A stretch of DNA of 64,000 nt from Leptasterias polaris (lineage: Eukaryota > Echinodermata > Asteroidea > Forcipulatida > Asteriidae). A model generated the notes under the pieces. The model saw nothing but the letters and a program-made list of their open reading frames with translations, did not search any database and was not told where the DNA came from. The stretch spans positions 248,001-312,000 of the forward strand of contig JAZGTN010000225.1 in the NCBI GenBank assembly GCA_037783415.1, read 5' to 3'. Made by a program: the position numbers and the translations under genes. Of this stretch, positions 40,501 to 47,142 are shown one piece after another (position 1 is the first letter of the stretch; each line of letters starts with the position of its first letter).

Positions 40501-43500
40501 ATCATCTCGATAAATCTTTCAAGAACCAAACCTAGGCATGTTTCAAAAACTAGTTTGAAACCTCTTCATTCACTTTGATTCCCTTAATGAAACGTACAGG
40601 TGTTGCTGTCCATAGCAACACCAAAGTGTTAGCAAGTACAAGAGAATTAGGCTAACCAATGAGAGGTTAATAAACCATCAAATTATTTCTATGGCTCTTA
40701 CCGTTTCTTGATCATTCCACTTCTTGAGAATTAAGCTAACCAATGAGAGGTTAATAAACCATCAAACTATGTCTATGGTTCTTACCGTTTCTTGATCATT
40801 CCACTTCTTGTCGACTGAGCGAGGTACACAGTGTTTGACAAGAGACTGAAGGGCACGTCCACAGTTGTAATTATTCTCATGAAGCTGATGGAGACAGAAC
40901 AAATCATTTGGATGTCAGACTAACAAGGTTCGATTTGTAATTTGTAAGTTATGCTTGGTGCAATCTTTCTTTAAAGGTATAATACAGGATTGGTAAGAAT
41001 TCAAAACATCATTTTTTAGTCTGAATACTTAATGAATAACGATTATGAAGGTCATACTAGAATCATTTTTTCTGTGAAATATACTCTCTGAAATGAAGTC
41101 ATATATGAGAAAACTGTATCTGAAAGCCCCAAAATAAAAACGTAACAGCTGATTTCAGTTGTTACAACCAAAATTAAGGACAATGTGTTTACATGTACAT
41201 GAACATGCTGAACATTGTCCATGGTTTTTCACTATTTGCTCATGACTCACAAAACAGATTAAGCCCAACTTTTTACAGGTTTGAAATTTCATGTACATGG
41301 TTGATCACTCAAATTATGAACACACTGTCTGTGACTTGAAAGGGCACCAAGGCCTAGACCAGGGGCACCAAGGCCTAGACCAGGGGCACCAAGGCCTAGA
41401 CCAGGGGCACCAAGGCCTAGACCAGGAGCACCAAGGCCTAGACCAGGGGCACCAAGGCCTAGACCAGGGGCACCAAGGCCTAGACCAGGGGCACCAAGGC
41501 CTAGACCAGGGGCACCAAGGCCTAGACCAGGGGCACCAAGGCCTAGACCAGGGGCACCAAGGCCTAGACCAGGGGCACCAAGGCCTAGACCAGGAGCACC
41601 AAGGCCTAGACCAGGGGCACCAAGGCCTAGACCAGGGGCACCAAGGCCTAGACCAGGGGCACCAAGGCCTAGACCAGGAGCACCAAGGCCTAGACCAGGG
41701 GCACCAAGGCCTAGACCAGGGGCACCAAGGCCTAGACCAGGGGCACCAAGGCCTAGACCAGGGGCACCAAGGCCTAGACCAGGGGCACCAAGGCCTAGAC
41801 CAGGGGCACCAAGGCCTAGACCAGGGGCACCAAGGCCTAGACCAGGGGCACCAAGGCCTAGACCAGGGGCACCAAGGCCTAGACCAGGGGCAACAGAGAA
41901 AGTGATCTCCATGGCCTCCATGTAATAAGTCATCAGGAGTTGGAGGGTAGCACAGGGTTACCCTTCCACAAACCAGTGACCACTACATGTATAGGGTTAG
42001 AGTTAGGGTTAGGGTTAGGAACTGATGGAGGAGGTGTGTGGTATCGAGATGAATCAAGGTAAAAACCTTGGGGTCAATATTTTACATTTTGACTGACTAG
42101 ATTTACTCACACACTGCAGAGCGTTAATGGTTGTATCATCTTTGGATGCAACTTCGCAGCCTTCCTCCGGTGATCCCCCATCACACATACCAACAAAAGC
42201 AGCCATACTCCTACAGTTTAAATATCAGTACAAAGTATCAAGATACATGTATGGCCAGGTTTGAATTGGTGGCTATGGCTATGGCTGCATTGCCCTGTCA
42301 TCCTGCATTGAAGTATAGGGCATACCATAGCAACACCCTTAGCAACAGCCAGAGCCGTAGCCACCAATATGGATATGGATTTAGCAAGCTGCAGGTTTAA
42401 TTTGAATGATGTCCGGTACATGTGTTTTTTCACAAATGAATGCTCAATGAATGCTCAATATGACAACATTCGGTGTTGTTGTGTCACGTTTAAAGGCATG
42501 CTTTTGCATAGTTGCATGTATATAAGATAACAAACACTTGTACACACAATTCTCAATGAAATATTTTACACAGATACCAGTCTTTGCTGATCTGGGCCAA
42601 ATTTCATAGAGCTGCTTAAGCAGGGTGTCAAACTTTGCAGAAAATTGAAAAAACAGGACATCCATATTGCTCTCTCATTAGCACTGTAACATGTAAACAA
42701 TAGAACAAGGCATGAATACAACATGAGGGGGTCAAACGCTATGCCCACAATTGCTACACAGAAGGATCCTCTCTCTTGAGTTGTAAACATTTCACATTCA
42801 GATATTCAAATATATACTTGAATATTCAATGAAATTTAGAAATATGCAAACAAACACGATTTCAAATGCAAGTTTAAATAATGAAGTCAAATTTGTTATG
42901 CACATTTCAAATGGAAATATACACAAATATATGCAGACAAATAGCATGGAAATTCAAAAAATATGCACAAATATATCCATGCAGAGCAGTTATTCAAAAA
43001 TATAAACAAATATATATTTACAAATATATGGACAAATAGCAAATATTCAAAAACATACACAAGGCAAAAAGCAGATATTCAAAACGATACACAAAAGCAC
43101 AGATATTCAAAAAAATAAACCAATAGCAGATATTCAAAAATACACAAATAGCACAAATAAAATCACAATTTGCGCCGATTCAAAAATGTGCACAAAATAG
43201 CAGTCAGAAATAAATACAAATATGTAGACAAATAAATAGCAGTTATTCAAATATATACACAATTAGCAAAGACACTGAAAAACATTCACAACTAAAGCTG
43301 AATGTATTTCTGGTTTATCTTGACAAAAATCCCAAATTGTTGAGTTTCAAAATGTGCTAAGTTTTCCCCCGTGTAAACTGGAAGTTCCCAAACATACCTT
43401 GCTGCTTGTAGGTACATCTTTAGGTCAATGTCATGAATCATCGGCTTCCAGGTCAACTCTTCATGGTTGGTGACCGAGGTACCAGTCACCTTGACCTTTG

Positions 43501-46500
43501 GCCTCAGGTCAGGTAAGACAGCCTGGTGGCTTGGACCGACACGGATCTCACCCTGGGTGCTTGCCAGCCGTCTGTGGGTGTCAAGCAACAACAATATCAC
43601 TATCAGCCACAGAGGCTAATAATATTAAACATCCTGTAGGTGCATCCATTTCTCCTAAAGGGCAGGGTAGGGTATACTTTTGGTAATTGTCAAATACCAG
43701 TATCCTCACTTGGTGTATCCCAACATATGCCATGAAGCGTAAAATAACAAACCTGTGAAAATTTGAGCGAAATTGGTCATCGAAGTTGGGAGAAAATAAT
43801 GAACAAAAAAAACATCAAGACTTGGGCATCACACCACGACCTAGTCTGTGTGATTCGAGGGCTCGATTTAACAAAGAGCTTAGATTGATCTTAACTGAAA
43901 AATACTTTTAGCAAATTGTGATGTCACCTTACAAATCACTATGGCAATATTGACAACTCATCTTAAGATGAGTCTTAGTGCTTTGTGAAATTAGCCCCAG
44001 GCCTGTTTGCAATGTTTGAACCTACCTTGTTTCTGGATTGTAACCGAGGATGTAGAAGAAGGAGTCGGGCCTAGCATTGAAGTCCTTGGCATTCTGGATA
44101 TCCTTAAAATGTTTCACATTTCCCTTACCCCTGAAAAGGTGGAAAAAGTTTCAGTAATTTTTAGTTTAAGTAAAAAGATACAATGGATCTTCATTAGAGT
44201 GGTTTTAGGAGTCGATGGATATATGAAGACGGAAACGACAACAGTTTTTTATAAATTATAAATTGTAGCCTTATTTGGATCAAATCACATGAGACCTGCC
44301 CTCCCCAACCCCCTTCCCTTTTCCCTGAAAAAAACAATAAACAAAACATGTCCCTGGAAAAATTTACAAATCACGATGCTTTTTTATTATGAAAAATCTA
44401 GAGATTGATAACTTGAGTATTCATTGGATTAATTACCAGAAATGAATAATAACCAATAATCTATCAATAATCAATCGATCAGTAAATCAATCAATCAATC
44501 AATCAATCAGTCATTCAATACTCACCTTAAGAGAGATACATGATAATTTTCTGTGGTGTCCGAGACAAAAAGTTCCCTGCTCTTGATGATTGGATCCTTA
44601 GTGACAAGATCAATCCCTGAATCTAAAATGGCACAAATAAAAAACAGAAATAAATTGAAATTTACTTTGACTGTAAACAAAGGTAAAGAGTTACAGGTAC
44701 AAATACAAGGAAACACAAATTTTCATTATTATTATTATGATTACATATTTCTGGTAATGAAACCAAGGATGCCTCATAAATGAACTTAAACACTGTACAT
44801 GTAGCTCGCAAGCCTGAGGAAACCTGTTAACAAACAATGGTGTTTGCTATGTGAACCAGAAACACTGGGGTTAACCTCTACTCTTCCATGATACGTGTTC
44901 TGGGTTCTTTTACCTGCACTACCAATCCTAGTAGTACATGGAGCCTACGGCTTCATGTCCCATCTGAAATCCGAAGGACCAAGTAATTGTGGTAAAGTAC
45001 ATATCTTGCTACAGGACACAAGTGCCATGGCCGGGACTCAAACCTACAAACTGCTGATCAGAAATACCAGACCTTGAATCTGATGTTAACGGCTCGACCA
45101 TGAAACGCCACAAAAATTCTAGTTCATACACATTGTATGCCACTCACAGACACGCAACTTTGTGATTTGAAGAAGAAGTAATCAACTTCGTCCAGTGTTT
45201 TTAGTTTTCTACGGCAACTTCACAATTCTTTTATAGAAGGAGGAAATCATTTTTGAAAGCACAAGGGCATGGTCTACAAACCCAGGGTAAACAATTATTT
45301 AAAGATGGTACACGTGAAACTAAACAAGCAGCTGAGTTTACCATTTTCAGTATGCCTGTCTTGCACCAGAAGCTGATACACCGAGTCCGGCACCTCTGAC
45401 TGGCGGTAAAACCATTTCACCCCGACGATAACATTGTCTCGTTTACTCTATGGACAAAAAATAAATAAAAAATCCATTACAATTACATTTGTAGGTTTCT
45501 TCCTTACTCAATCATCTGACGCCTTGACATTGAGGCTCATGAATGGCCCCAAATCCTGGGCCCAATTTCATGGCTGTGCTTACTGCAAAATTCAGCGCAT
45601 ATGGCCCATAATTGTGTGGTTTGCCGGGCACCAAGGTTTTAGCCAGGATTTGGTAAAAGGGTGTCCAAATCTGCTGGAAATATAAAAACTGGGTGTCCAA
45701 ATTGTTCACTTACAATACATTTACATGTAAATGACAGATGAAACAGGGTGTCCAAATTTAAAACAGGGCGTCCAAAAGACACCCAGACACCCCTCTGGCT
45801 AACACTATGCCGGGCACCACAGATGTAGAATTTTCGCTCTCAGTTACACTACTGTTTGCCAACATATTCGTTGAAGGAAACAGCATTCAATGGAAGAGGG
45901 ATTAAGGTAAGAGATCATGATTGTTTTTTCCATTAACCCTCCTACTGTTCACAACATTTTCAAGTGAGTTGACCAACCATTTGAAACCATACAACTACCA
46001 AAGTTGTGTATGGTGGCACAACTGTGCACAAAACTAACTGTGTACTGTGTATGCATTCCCCCATGGTATCATATTGCAAGGCTGGCATAGCTTATCTATC
46101 ATTCAAAACCACAGTGAATGGTATTGAATGGTCAGACAGCAAGAGGGTTAATCGCTGGAAGACGTGTGTACAATGTACAAGGAAAACTTGTGAACATGTT
46201 TTAGAAAAATGACCAGGGATATCAGCAGATGTGACAGCACGCCTGGACATTCTACATGTTCTATTGTGTAGCGTGCGCAGTGCATGCACTGAACCAGGTG
46301 AGTGGTTTAGTCATTGTACTTAGCGTTTGCACTTAGCGTTTTTATTGACTGGCCAGCCAGCAGGACCAGTTATCTTTTCATTACACAAGTCCGTCAGCTT
46401 TTTCACCTATAATTTCAAATGAAATAGGCATGCTCTTCAACACTGAGACCAATTGGAGAGAATTTTGACTGGTCCTCATGTGTTATAACTAGCATTTGGG

Positions 46501-47098
46501 CCAGCGGACGACTGTTAAGCGAAAACACTGAATGATAATCTTAAATAACAGATTCCGGAAACTTACAAAAAAACTCCACGAGTGAGCACAATTTGTTTTT
46601 GGAATTCTTGGTAACAAGTGGTTGAAAAACAACTTCAATACTTACCACTCTGAAGTCTTGTATTGTGCAAATAAAGTATGGCATGTCTGGCCTCGGACTC
46701 TCCACATAGACGCTATCTGTGGGCAGGCATTCAATAAATGTGATGTCATTAATTATGGTAATTAAACCGTGGATTTGGGACAGTATTCCAAGCTATACAC
46801 AGTATTTAGCACATCCTACATGGCTAGTCTATCAGTTACGATTTATGAAGAGCGTACCTCCAATAGTGTAAAGTTTCCCGTCAAGAGTTGCGTAAGACAA
46901 GATTTCTCCGTCTGTATTCCTCTTGATGCGAGACGATAAACTGCTCTTACGACCAGATGACTTCATCTGATGGGATCGCTGGGGTTGCCCATCCTCAACC
47001 TGACTTCCCTTGGGTGCATCGATTGAGCGTTTGCGACGAGGTTGGTGGTGATGGGTGTGGCCACCGCTCTCGTCTCCACCCTCCCTTTTCTCCCCCAT
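24525..47098 (-). CDS. RERE: RERE / atrophin orthologue, complete CDS in 17 coding exons
   Basis: Nuclear transcriptional co-regulator that links chromatin and histone deacetylases to transcription factors. I joined 17 coding exons by GT/AG sites; all phases agree and give 1880 residues. Domains seen: BAH about 66-206, ELM2 about 207-310, SANT about 320-375, GATA-type finger with C431, C434, C453, C456 (CX2C-X18-CX2C), acidic segment 559-616, disordered repeat-rich exon 617-1447, then the atrophin C-terminus with [24 protein letters not shown], a polyalanine run and a His-rich stretch. The order and many motifs ([58 protein letters not shown]) match the vertebrate RERE that I know. The ATG at 47098 has an in-frame TGA 36 nt upstream in the same exon. 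Vertebrate RERE is about 1,566 residues, so this copy is longer, mostly through exon 16. Exon ends are inferred, not supported by transcripts. Confidence 0.92.
26086..26311 (-). CDS. RERE: RERE coding exon 16 (start of atrophin C-terminal domain)
   Basis: 226 nt, acceptor ATAACCAG, donor GTAAGTTAC. It encodes [20 protein letters not shown] then [20 protein letters not shown] and a Lys/Glu/Arg-rich stretch. It aligns with FYKHLDRGYNSCARTD and the following Lys/Glu/Arg dipeptide-rich region that gives RERE its name; here that part is short. Confidence 0.9.
26850..27205. mobile_element. TIR element in RERE intron 16 (TATACAGGATTGG family, copy A)
   Basis: About 356 bp, begins ATTATACAGGATTGGTA and ends TACCAACCCAGTATAAAACC, an imperfect inverted repeat. 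Internal strings AACAAACCTGTGAAA, CCTTAATTTTGGTTGT and ACCAACCAAAATCA recur in copies at 30707-31084, 40975-41340 (reversed) and partly 682-812. No open frame of interest. Confidence 0.75.
27240..29734 (-). CDS. RERE: RERE coding exon 15 (831-residue disordered, repeat-rich exon)
   Basis: 2,495 nt, acceptor ACGAACAG, donor GTAAGTACA. Residues 617-1447. It starts acidic, then has IKQE, IKME and IKKE sumoylation-type motifs, a His/Pro/Arg stretch, and at about residues 1064-1344 (27551-28393) a degenerate repeat of about eight residues around RPGEHLR. It ends with IKTE, an acidic block and [20 protein letters not shown], which aligns with the vertebrate SPEPTVVDTPSHASQSAR. Vertebrates have a Pro/Gln-rich region in this place instead of the GEHLR-type repeat. 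Confidence 0.88.
29909..30303. mobile_element. TIR element in RERE intron 15 (AGGTAGGGT family)
   Basis: About 395 bp between AGGTAGGGT at 29909 and ACCCTACCT ending 30303. The right part (CTATCAACAGCTGCAGTGCT, TGGTAATTTATA) is shared with the fragment at about 13662-13905. Confidence 0.6.
30443..30616 (-). CDS. RERE: RERE coding exon 14 (acidic region, SUMO-type motif)
   Basis: 174 nt, acceptor GTCTTGCAG, donor GTATGGAG, phase 0 at both ends. It encodes 58 residues: [20 protein letters not shown], then a run dominated by Glu and Asp, then [18 protein letters not shown] fits the sumoylation consensus. Another in-frame skippable exon. Confidence 0.83.
30707..31084. mobile_element. TIR element in RERE intron 14 (TATACAGGATTGG family, copy B)
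   Basis: About 378 bp, begins TTAAAGGTTTATACAGGATT and ends TTCCAATCCTGCATAATATA. It shares most internal strings with copy A in the same orientation. Confidence 0.75.
31262..31423 (-). CDS. RERE: RERE coding exon 13 (Ser-rich linker)
   Basis: 162 nt, acceptor AATTGCAG, donor GTAGCCCT. It encodes 54 residues starting [14 protein letters not shown], aligning with MSTLRSGRKK in vertebrates, followed by Ser/Thr-rich sequence ([18 protein letters not shown]). Phase 0 at both ends, so the exon could be skipped without changing frame. Confidence 0.85.
31424..33107. other. RERE intron 13, AT-rich, retroelement-like end motif
   Basis: Mostly unremarkable AT-rich DNA. Around 32735-32845 the minus strand has CCTGATGACACC and, about 70 nt on, CCGAAACGTCAAGC, strings like those at retroelement ends. 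32120-32145 carries TGAATGGTCAGACAGTAGGA, part of the element at 45932-46152. Confidence 0.4.
33108..33307 (-). CDS. RERE: RERE coding exon 12 (second half of GATA-type finger)
   Basis: 200 nt, acceptor GTTTATAG, donor GTAAGCTT. It encodes [20 protein letters not shown] then [14 protein letters not shown] and further basic sequence to RRQRDL. The CTNC pair completes the finger; [10 protein letters not shown] and PPAFMFKPV are family signatures. A decayed copy of part of this exon lies at 42741-42780. Confidence 0.91.
33308..34177. other. RERE intron 12, A-rich, partial foldback element end
   Basis: AT-rich. 33308-33460 shares strings with 42781-42890 (see duplicated exon 12 fragment). TGCTTAAGCAGCTCTATGAA at about 34072-34091 is one arm of the foldback family complete at 48112-48332. 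Confidence 0.5.
34178..34270 (-). CDS. RERE: RERE coding exon 11 (first half of GATA-type finger)
   Basis: 93 nt, acceptor TTTGACAG, donor GTAAGTCC. It encodes [20 protein letters not shown] then [11 protein letters not shown]. The acidic stretch and the first zinc-binding pair CRHC match vertebrate RERE. It leaves in phase 1. Confidence 0.9.
34388..34455 (-). mobile_element. tRNA-derived SINE head fragment
   Basis: Minus strand reads GGGCTAGAAAGCTCAGTTGG then TAGAGCGCCAGCATGTAG, a tRNA D-arm with A box (AGCTCAGTTGGTAGAGC). The following T-arm region is degenerate and no body is seen, so this is a fragment or an eroded SINE, not a tRNA gene. It lies in RERE intron 11. Confidence 0.5.
34547..34691 (-). 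CDS. RERE: RERE coding exon 10 (SANT end, Arg-rich linker)
   Basis: 145 nt, acceptor TCATGCAG, donor GTGAGTTTT. It encodes [20 protein letters not shown], then [20 protein letters not shown] and PPSNEF. FYYYWKK closes the SANT domain and the Arg-rich part aligns with RRHRRQAVFRRIKTR. It leaves in phase 1. Confidence 0.9.
34854..34934 (-). CDS. RERE: RERE coding exon 9 (SANT)
   Basis: 81 nt, acceptor CTCCTGCAG preceded by a long C tract (poly-G on plus), donor GTGAGTG. It encodes [20 protein letters not shown] then LLPHKDR, the second and third SANT helices, almost identical to the vertebrate domain. The upstream intron is 5.85 kb and mostly satellite DNA. Confidence 0.9.
35371..35400 (+). 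other. Hammerhead-like / retroelement terminal motif in intron 9
   Basis: TTTGAGAAAGACTCTGCTAG followed by GGTCGAAACGCCAGGCC. GACTC and GGGTC pair around TGCTA, followed by GAAAC, as in stem II of a hammerhead, but the CUGANGA core is mutated to TTGAGAAA. The 250 bp upstream is a pyrimidine-rich strand. Probably an old retroelement end. Confidence 0.4.
35531..40130. repeat. 50-bp satellite, 92 tandem copies, inside RERE intron 9
   Basis: Unit starts GTGAAAGTACAATAAGATGA and ends ATACAATCTATTGTCG; exactly 50 bp with no length change across 92 units. Only a few substitutions segregate: GTG to GTT at units 7, 8, 12, 16, 21, 25, 34, 44, 48, 57; ATACAA to ATATAA at units 69, 70, 74, 75, 79, 82, 85, 86, 92; one CGG to TGG at unit 76. 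No reading frame survives. Each unit holds the small palindrome ACAATCTATTGT. The array makes up about 79 percent of the 5.85-kb intron. Confidence 0.99.
40442..40562. repeat. Foldback element in RERE intron 9
   Basis: Arms 40442-40484 and about 40519-40562 are imperfect inverted repeats (TTTAAACATGCCGAAGCC against CCTAGGCATGTTTCAAAAAC), with GGTTCTTGA / TCAAGAACC closest to a loop of about 35 nt. A compact hairpin MITE. Confidence 0.75.
40642..40725 (-). repeat. 84-bp tandem duplication including the 3' end and donor of RERE coding exon 8
   Basis: 40642-40725 and 40726-40810 are tandem copies with a few mismatches. The second contains the last 25 nt of the exon and its donor; the first carries the same 25 nt and an intact GTAAGAGCC donor 84 nt further on. 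Use of the extra donor would add 84 nt but meets TGA after seven codons. Confidence 0.95.
40786..40884 (-). CDS. RERE: RERE coding exon 8 (ELM2-SANT junction)
   Basis: 99 nt, acceptor TCCATCAG, donor GTAAGAACC, phase 0 at both ends. It encodes [20 protein letters not shown] then [13 protein letters not shown], the end of ELM2 and first SANT helix. The last 25 nt of this exon and its donor are tandemly duplicated immediately downstream (40642-40725). Confidence 0.88.
40975..41341. mobile_element. TIR element in RERE intron 8 (TATACAGGATTGG family, copy C, reversed)
   Basis: Begins ATAATACAGGATTGGTAAG and contains the complement of copy A internal strings (GTTACAACCAAAATTAAGGA, CACTGTCTGTGACTTG). 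The expected far terminal repeat is missing: the 21-bp minisatellite begins exactly where it should be. Confidence 0.7.
41342..41887. repeat. 21-bp minisatellite, 26 copies, in RERE intron 8
   Basis: Unit GGGCACCAAGGCCTAGACCA plus G, repeated 26 times without length change; units 5, 13 and 17 have GAG instead of GGG at the start. Because 21 is a multiple of three, frames stay open on both strands (a GHQGLDQ heptad on plus, a GAPGLGL heptad on minus), but both are inside an intron and lack any gene context. Confidence 0.99.
41991..42019 (+). repeat. Interstitial TTAGGG telomere-type tract
   Basis: ATAGGGTTAGAGTTAGGG followed by TTAGGGTTAGG: about four to five units of the metazoan telomere hexamer in RERE intron 8, 100 bp from the 21-bp minisatellite. 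Confidence 0.8.
42111..42210 (-). CDS. RERE: RERE coding exon 7 (ELM2)
   Basis: 100 nt, acceptor AACTGTAG, donor GTGAGTAAA. It encodes [20 protein letters not shown] then [13 protein letters not shown], aligning with [20 protein letters not shown] and the DDTTLNALNTLHE region of vertebrate RERE. Confidence 0.9.
42265..42367. repeat. Small foldback element in RERE intron 7
   Basis: ATTGGTGGCTATGGCTATGG at 42265 and its near complement ending AGCCGTAGCCACCAAT at 42367; arms of about 23 bp with two mismatches. Confidence 0.8.
42741..42780 (-). pseudogene. Decayed duplicate of part of RERE coding exon 12 (GATA finger)
   Basis: Minus strand translates [14 protein letters not shown], against [14 protein letters not shown] in exon 12. 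The neighbouring intron sequence is also shared: TAAACATTTCA, AATATGCAAACAA and AAATGCAAGTTTAAA occur at 42784-42890 and 33308-33460. The copy lacks the SKDWHHG part and has no AG acceptor, so it is a broken fragment inside intron 7 of the same gene. Confidence 0.7.
42790..43280. repeat. A-rich degenerate repeat in RERE intron 7
   Basis: Repeated variations on TATTCAAAAATACACAAATA and GACAAATAGCA with irregular spacing. A similar though shorter stretch occupies 33460-33850. Confidence 0.6.
43398..43571 (-). CDS. RERE: RERE coding exon 6 (ELM2)
   Basis: 174 nt, acceptor CACCCACAG, donor GTATGTTTG. It encodes [20 protein letters not shown] and continues to [33 protein letters not shown] is the ELM2 signature that in the family recruits class I histone deacetylases. 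Confidence 0.91.
43658..43838. mobile_element. AAAGGCAG-type MITE, partial copy in RERE intron 6
   Basis: AAAGGGCAGGGTAGGGTATA followed by TTTTGGTAATTGTCAAATAC and AACAAACCTGTGAAAATTTG, matching 21630 onward. It stops after about 180 bp where another element begins. Confidence 0.65.
43858..43999. mobile_element. Foldback MITE (GGGCTCGATTT type) in RERE intron 6
   Basis: About 142 bp; starts GGGCTCGATTTAACAAAGAG and ends GCTTTGTGAAATTAGCCCCA, an imperfect inverted repeat. Related ends occur at about 40140, 42594 and 45557, and a complete relative at 48112-48332. Confidence 0.65.
44026..44130 (-). CDS. RERE: RERE coding exon 5 (end of BAH)
   Basis: 105 nt, acceptor CTTTTCAG, donor GTAGGTTC. 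It encodes [20 protein letters not shown] followed by [15 protein letters not shown]. The [14 protein letters not shown] string is the invariant end of the RERE BAH domain. Confidence 0.9.
44526..44622 (-). CDS. RERE: RERE coding exon 4 (BAH)
   Basis: 97 nt, acceptor CATTTTAG, donor GTGAGTATT. It encodes [20 protein letters not shown] followed by [13 protein letters not shown], matching the BAH segment with DPVIKNRELFISD in vertebrates. It leaves in phase 2. Confidence 0.88.
44890..45110 (-). mobile_element. tRNA-derived SINE in RERE intron 4
   Basis: Minus strand begins GGCGTTTCATGGTCGAGCCG; A box TGGTCGAGCCGTTAA at 45086-45100 and B box GGTTTGAGTCCC at 45033-45044 are properly spaced for a Ser/Leu-type tRNA head. 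A tRNA-unrelated body and a tail with CTCCATGTACTACTAGG and GTAAAAGAACCC follow. Pol III would read it in the same direction as RERE. Confidence 0.75.
45342..45447 (-). CDS. RERE: RERE coding exon 3 (BAH)
   Basis: 106 nt, acceptor TCCATAG, donor GTAAACTC. It encodes [20 protein letters not shown] and continues [15 protein letters not shown], nearly identical to the vertebrate BAH core ([23 protein letters not shown]). It leaves in phase 1. Confidence 0.88.
45932..46152. mobile_element. TIR element in RERE intron 3
   Basis: About 221 bp between ATTAACCCTCCTACTGTTCA and GTCAGACAGCAAGAGGGTTA with AT; the two ends are imperfect inverted repeats. A partial relative lies at 32120-32145 in intron 13. 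Confidence 0.65.
46646..46716 (-). CDS. RERE: RERE coding exon 2 (BAH)
   Basis: 71 nt between acceptor CCCACAG and donor GTAAGTAT. It encodes [24 protein letters not shown], matching the vertebrate BAH segment with [23 protein letters not shown]. It enters in phase 1 and leaves in phase 0. Vertebrates can have an extra insert after this exon that is absent here. Confidence 0.88.
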
Positions 47099-47142
47099 AA
47101 TGGGTGGGGCTTGATAGGCGTTTTCAACCGGTCAACACGTAC
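46858..47142 (-). CDS. RERE: RERE coding exon 1 (start codon, basic N-terminus, start of BAH)
   Basis: The acceptor TGTACAG lies just before 47142; 5' UTR runs to 47099 and coding from 47098 to 46858, ending in phase 1 at donor GTACGCTC. It encodes residues 1-80: a Gly/Glu/His-rich start, a basic run (RRKRS), Ser/Arg-rich sequence, then [20 protein letters not shown], which aligns with the vertebrate lead-in to the BAH domain (TDTGEITSY in vertebrates). The acceptor has a poor pyrimidine tract, so the 5' edge is less certain than the coding part. Confidence 0.8.

Noticed and set aside
41289..41933. Two opposite frames of over 200 residues with perfect heptads (GHQGLDQ and GAPGLGL), collagen-like at first sight
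   Set aside because: They are read-outs of a 21-bp minisatellite within a RERE intron. No start context, no splice evidence and both strands are equally open.
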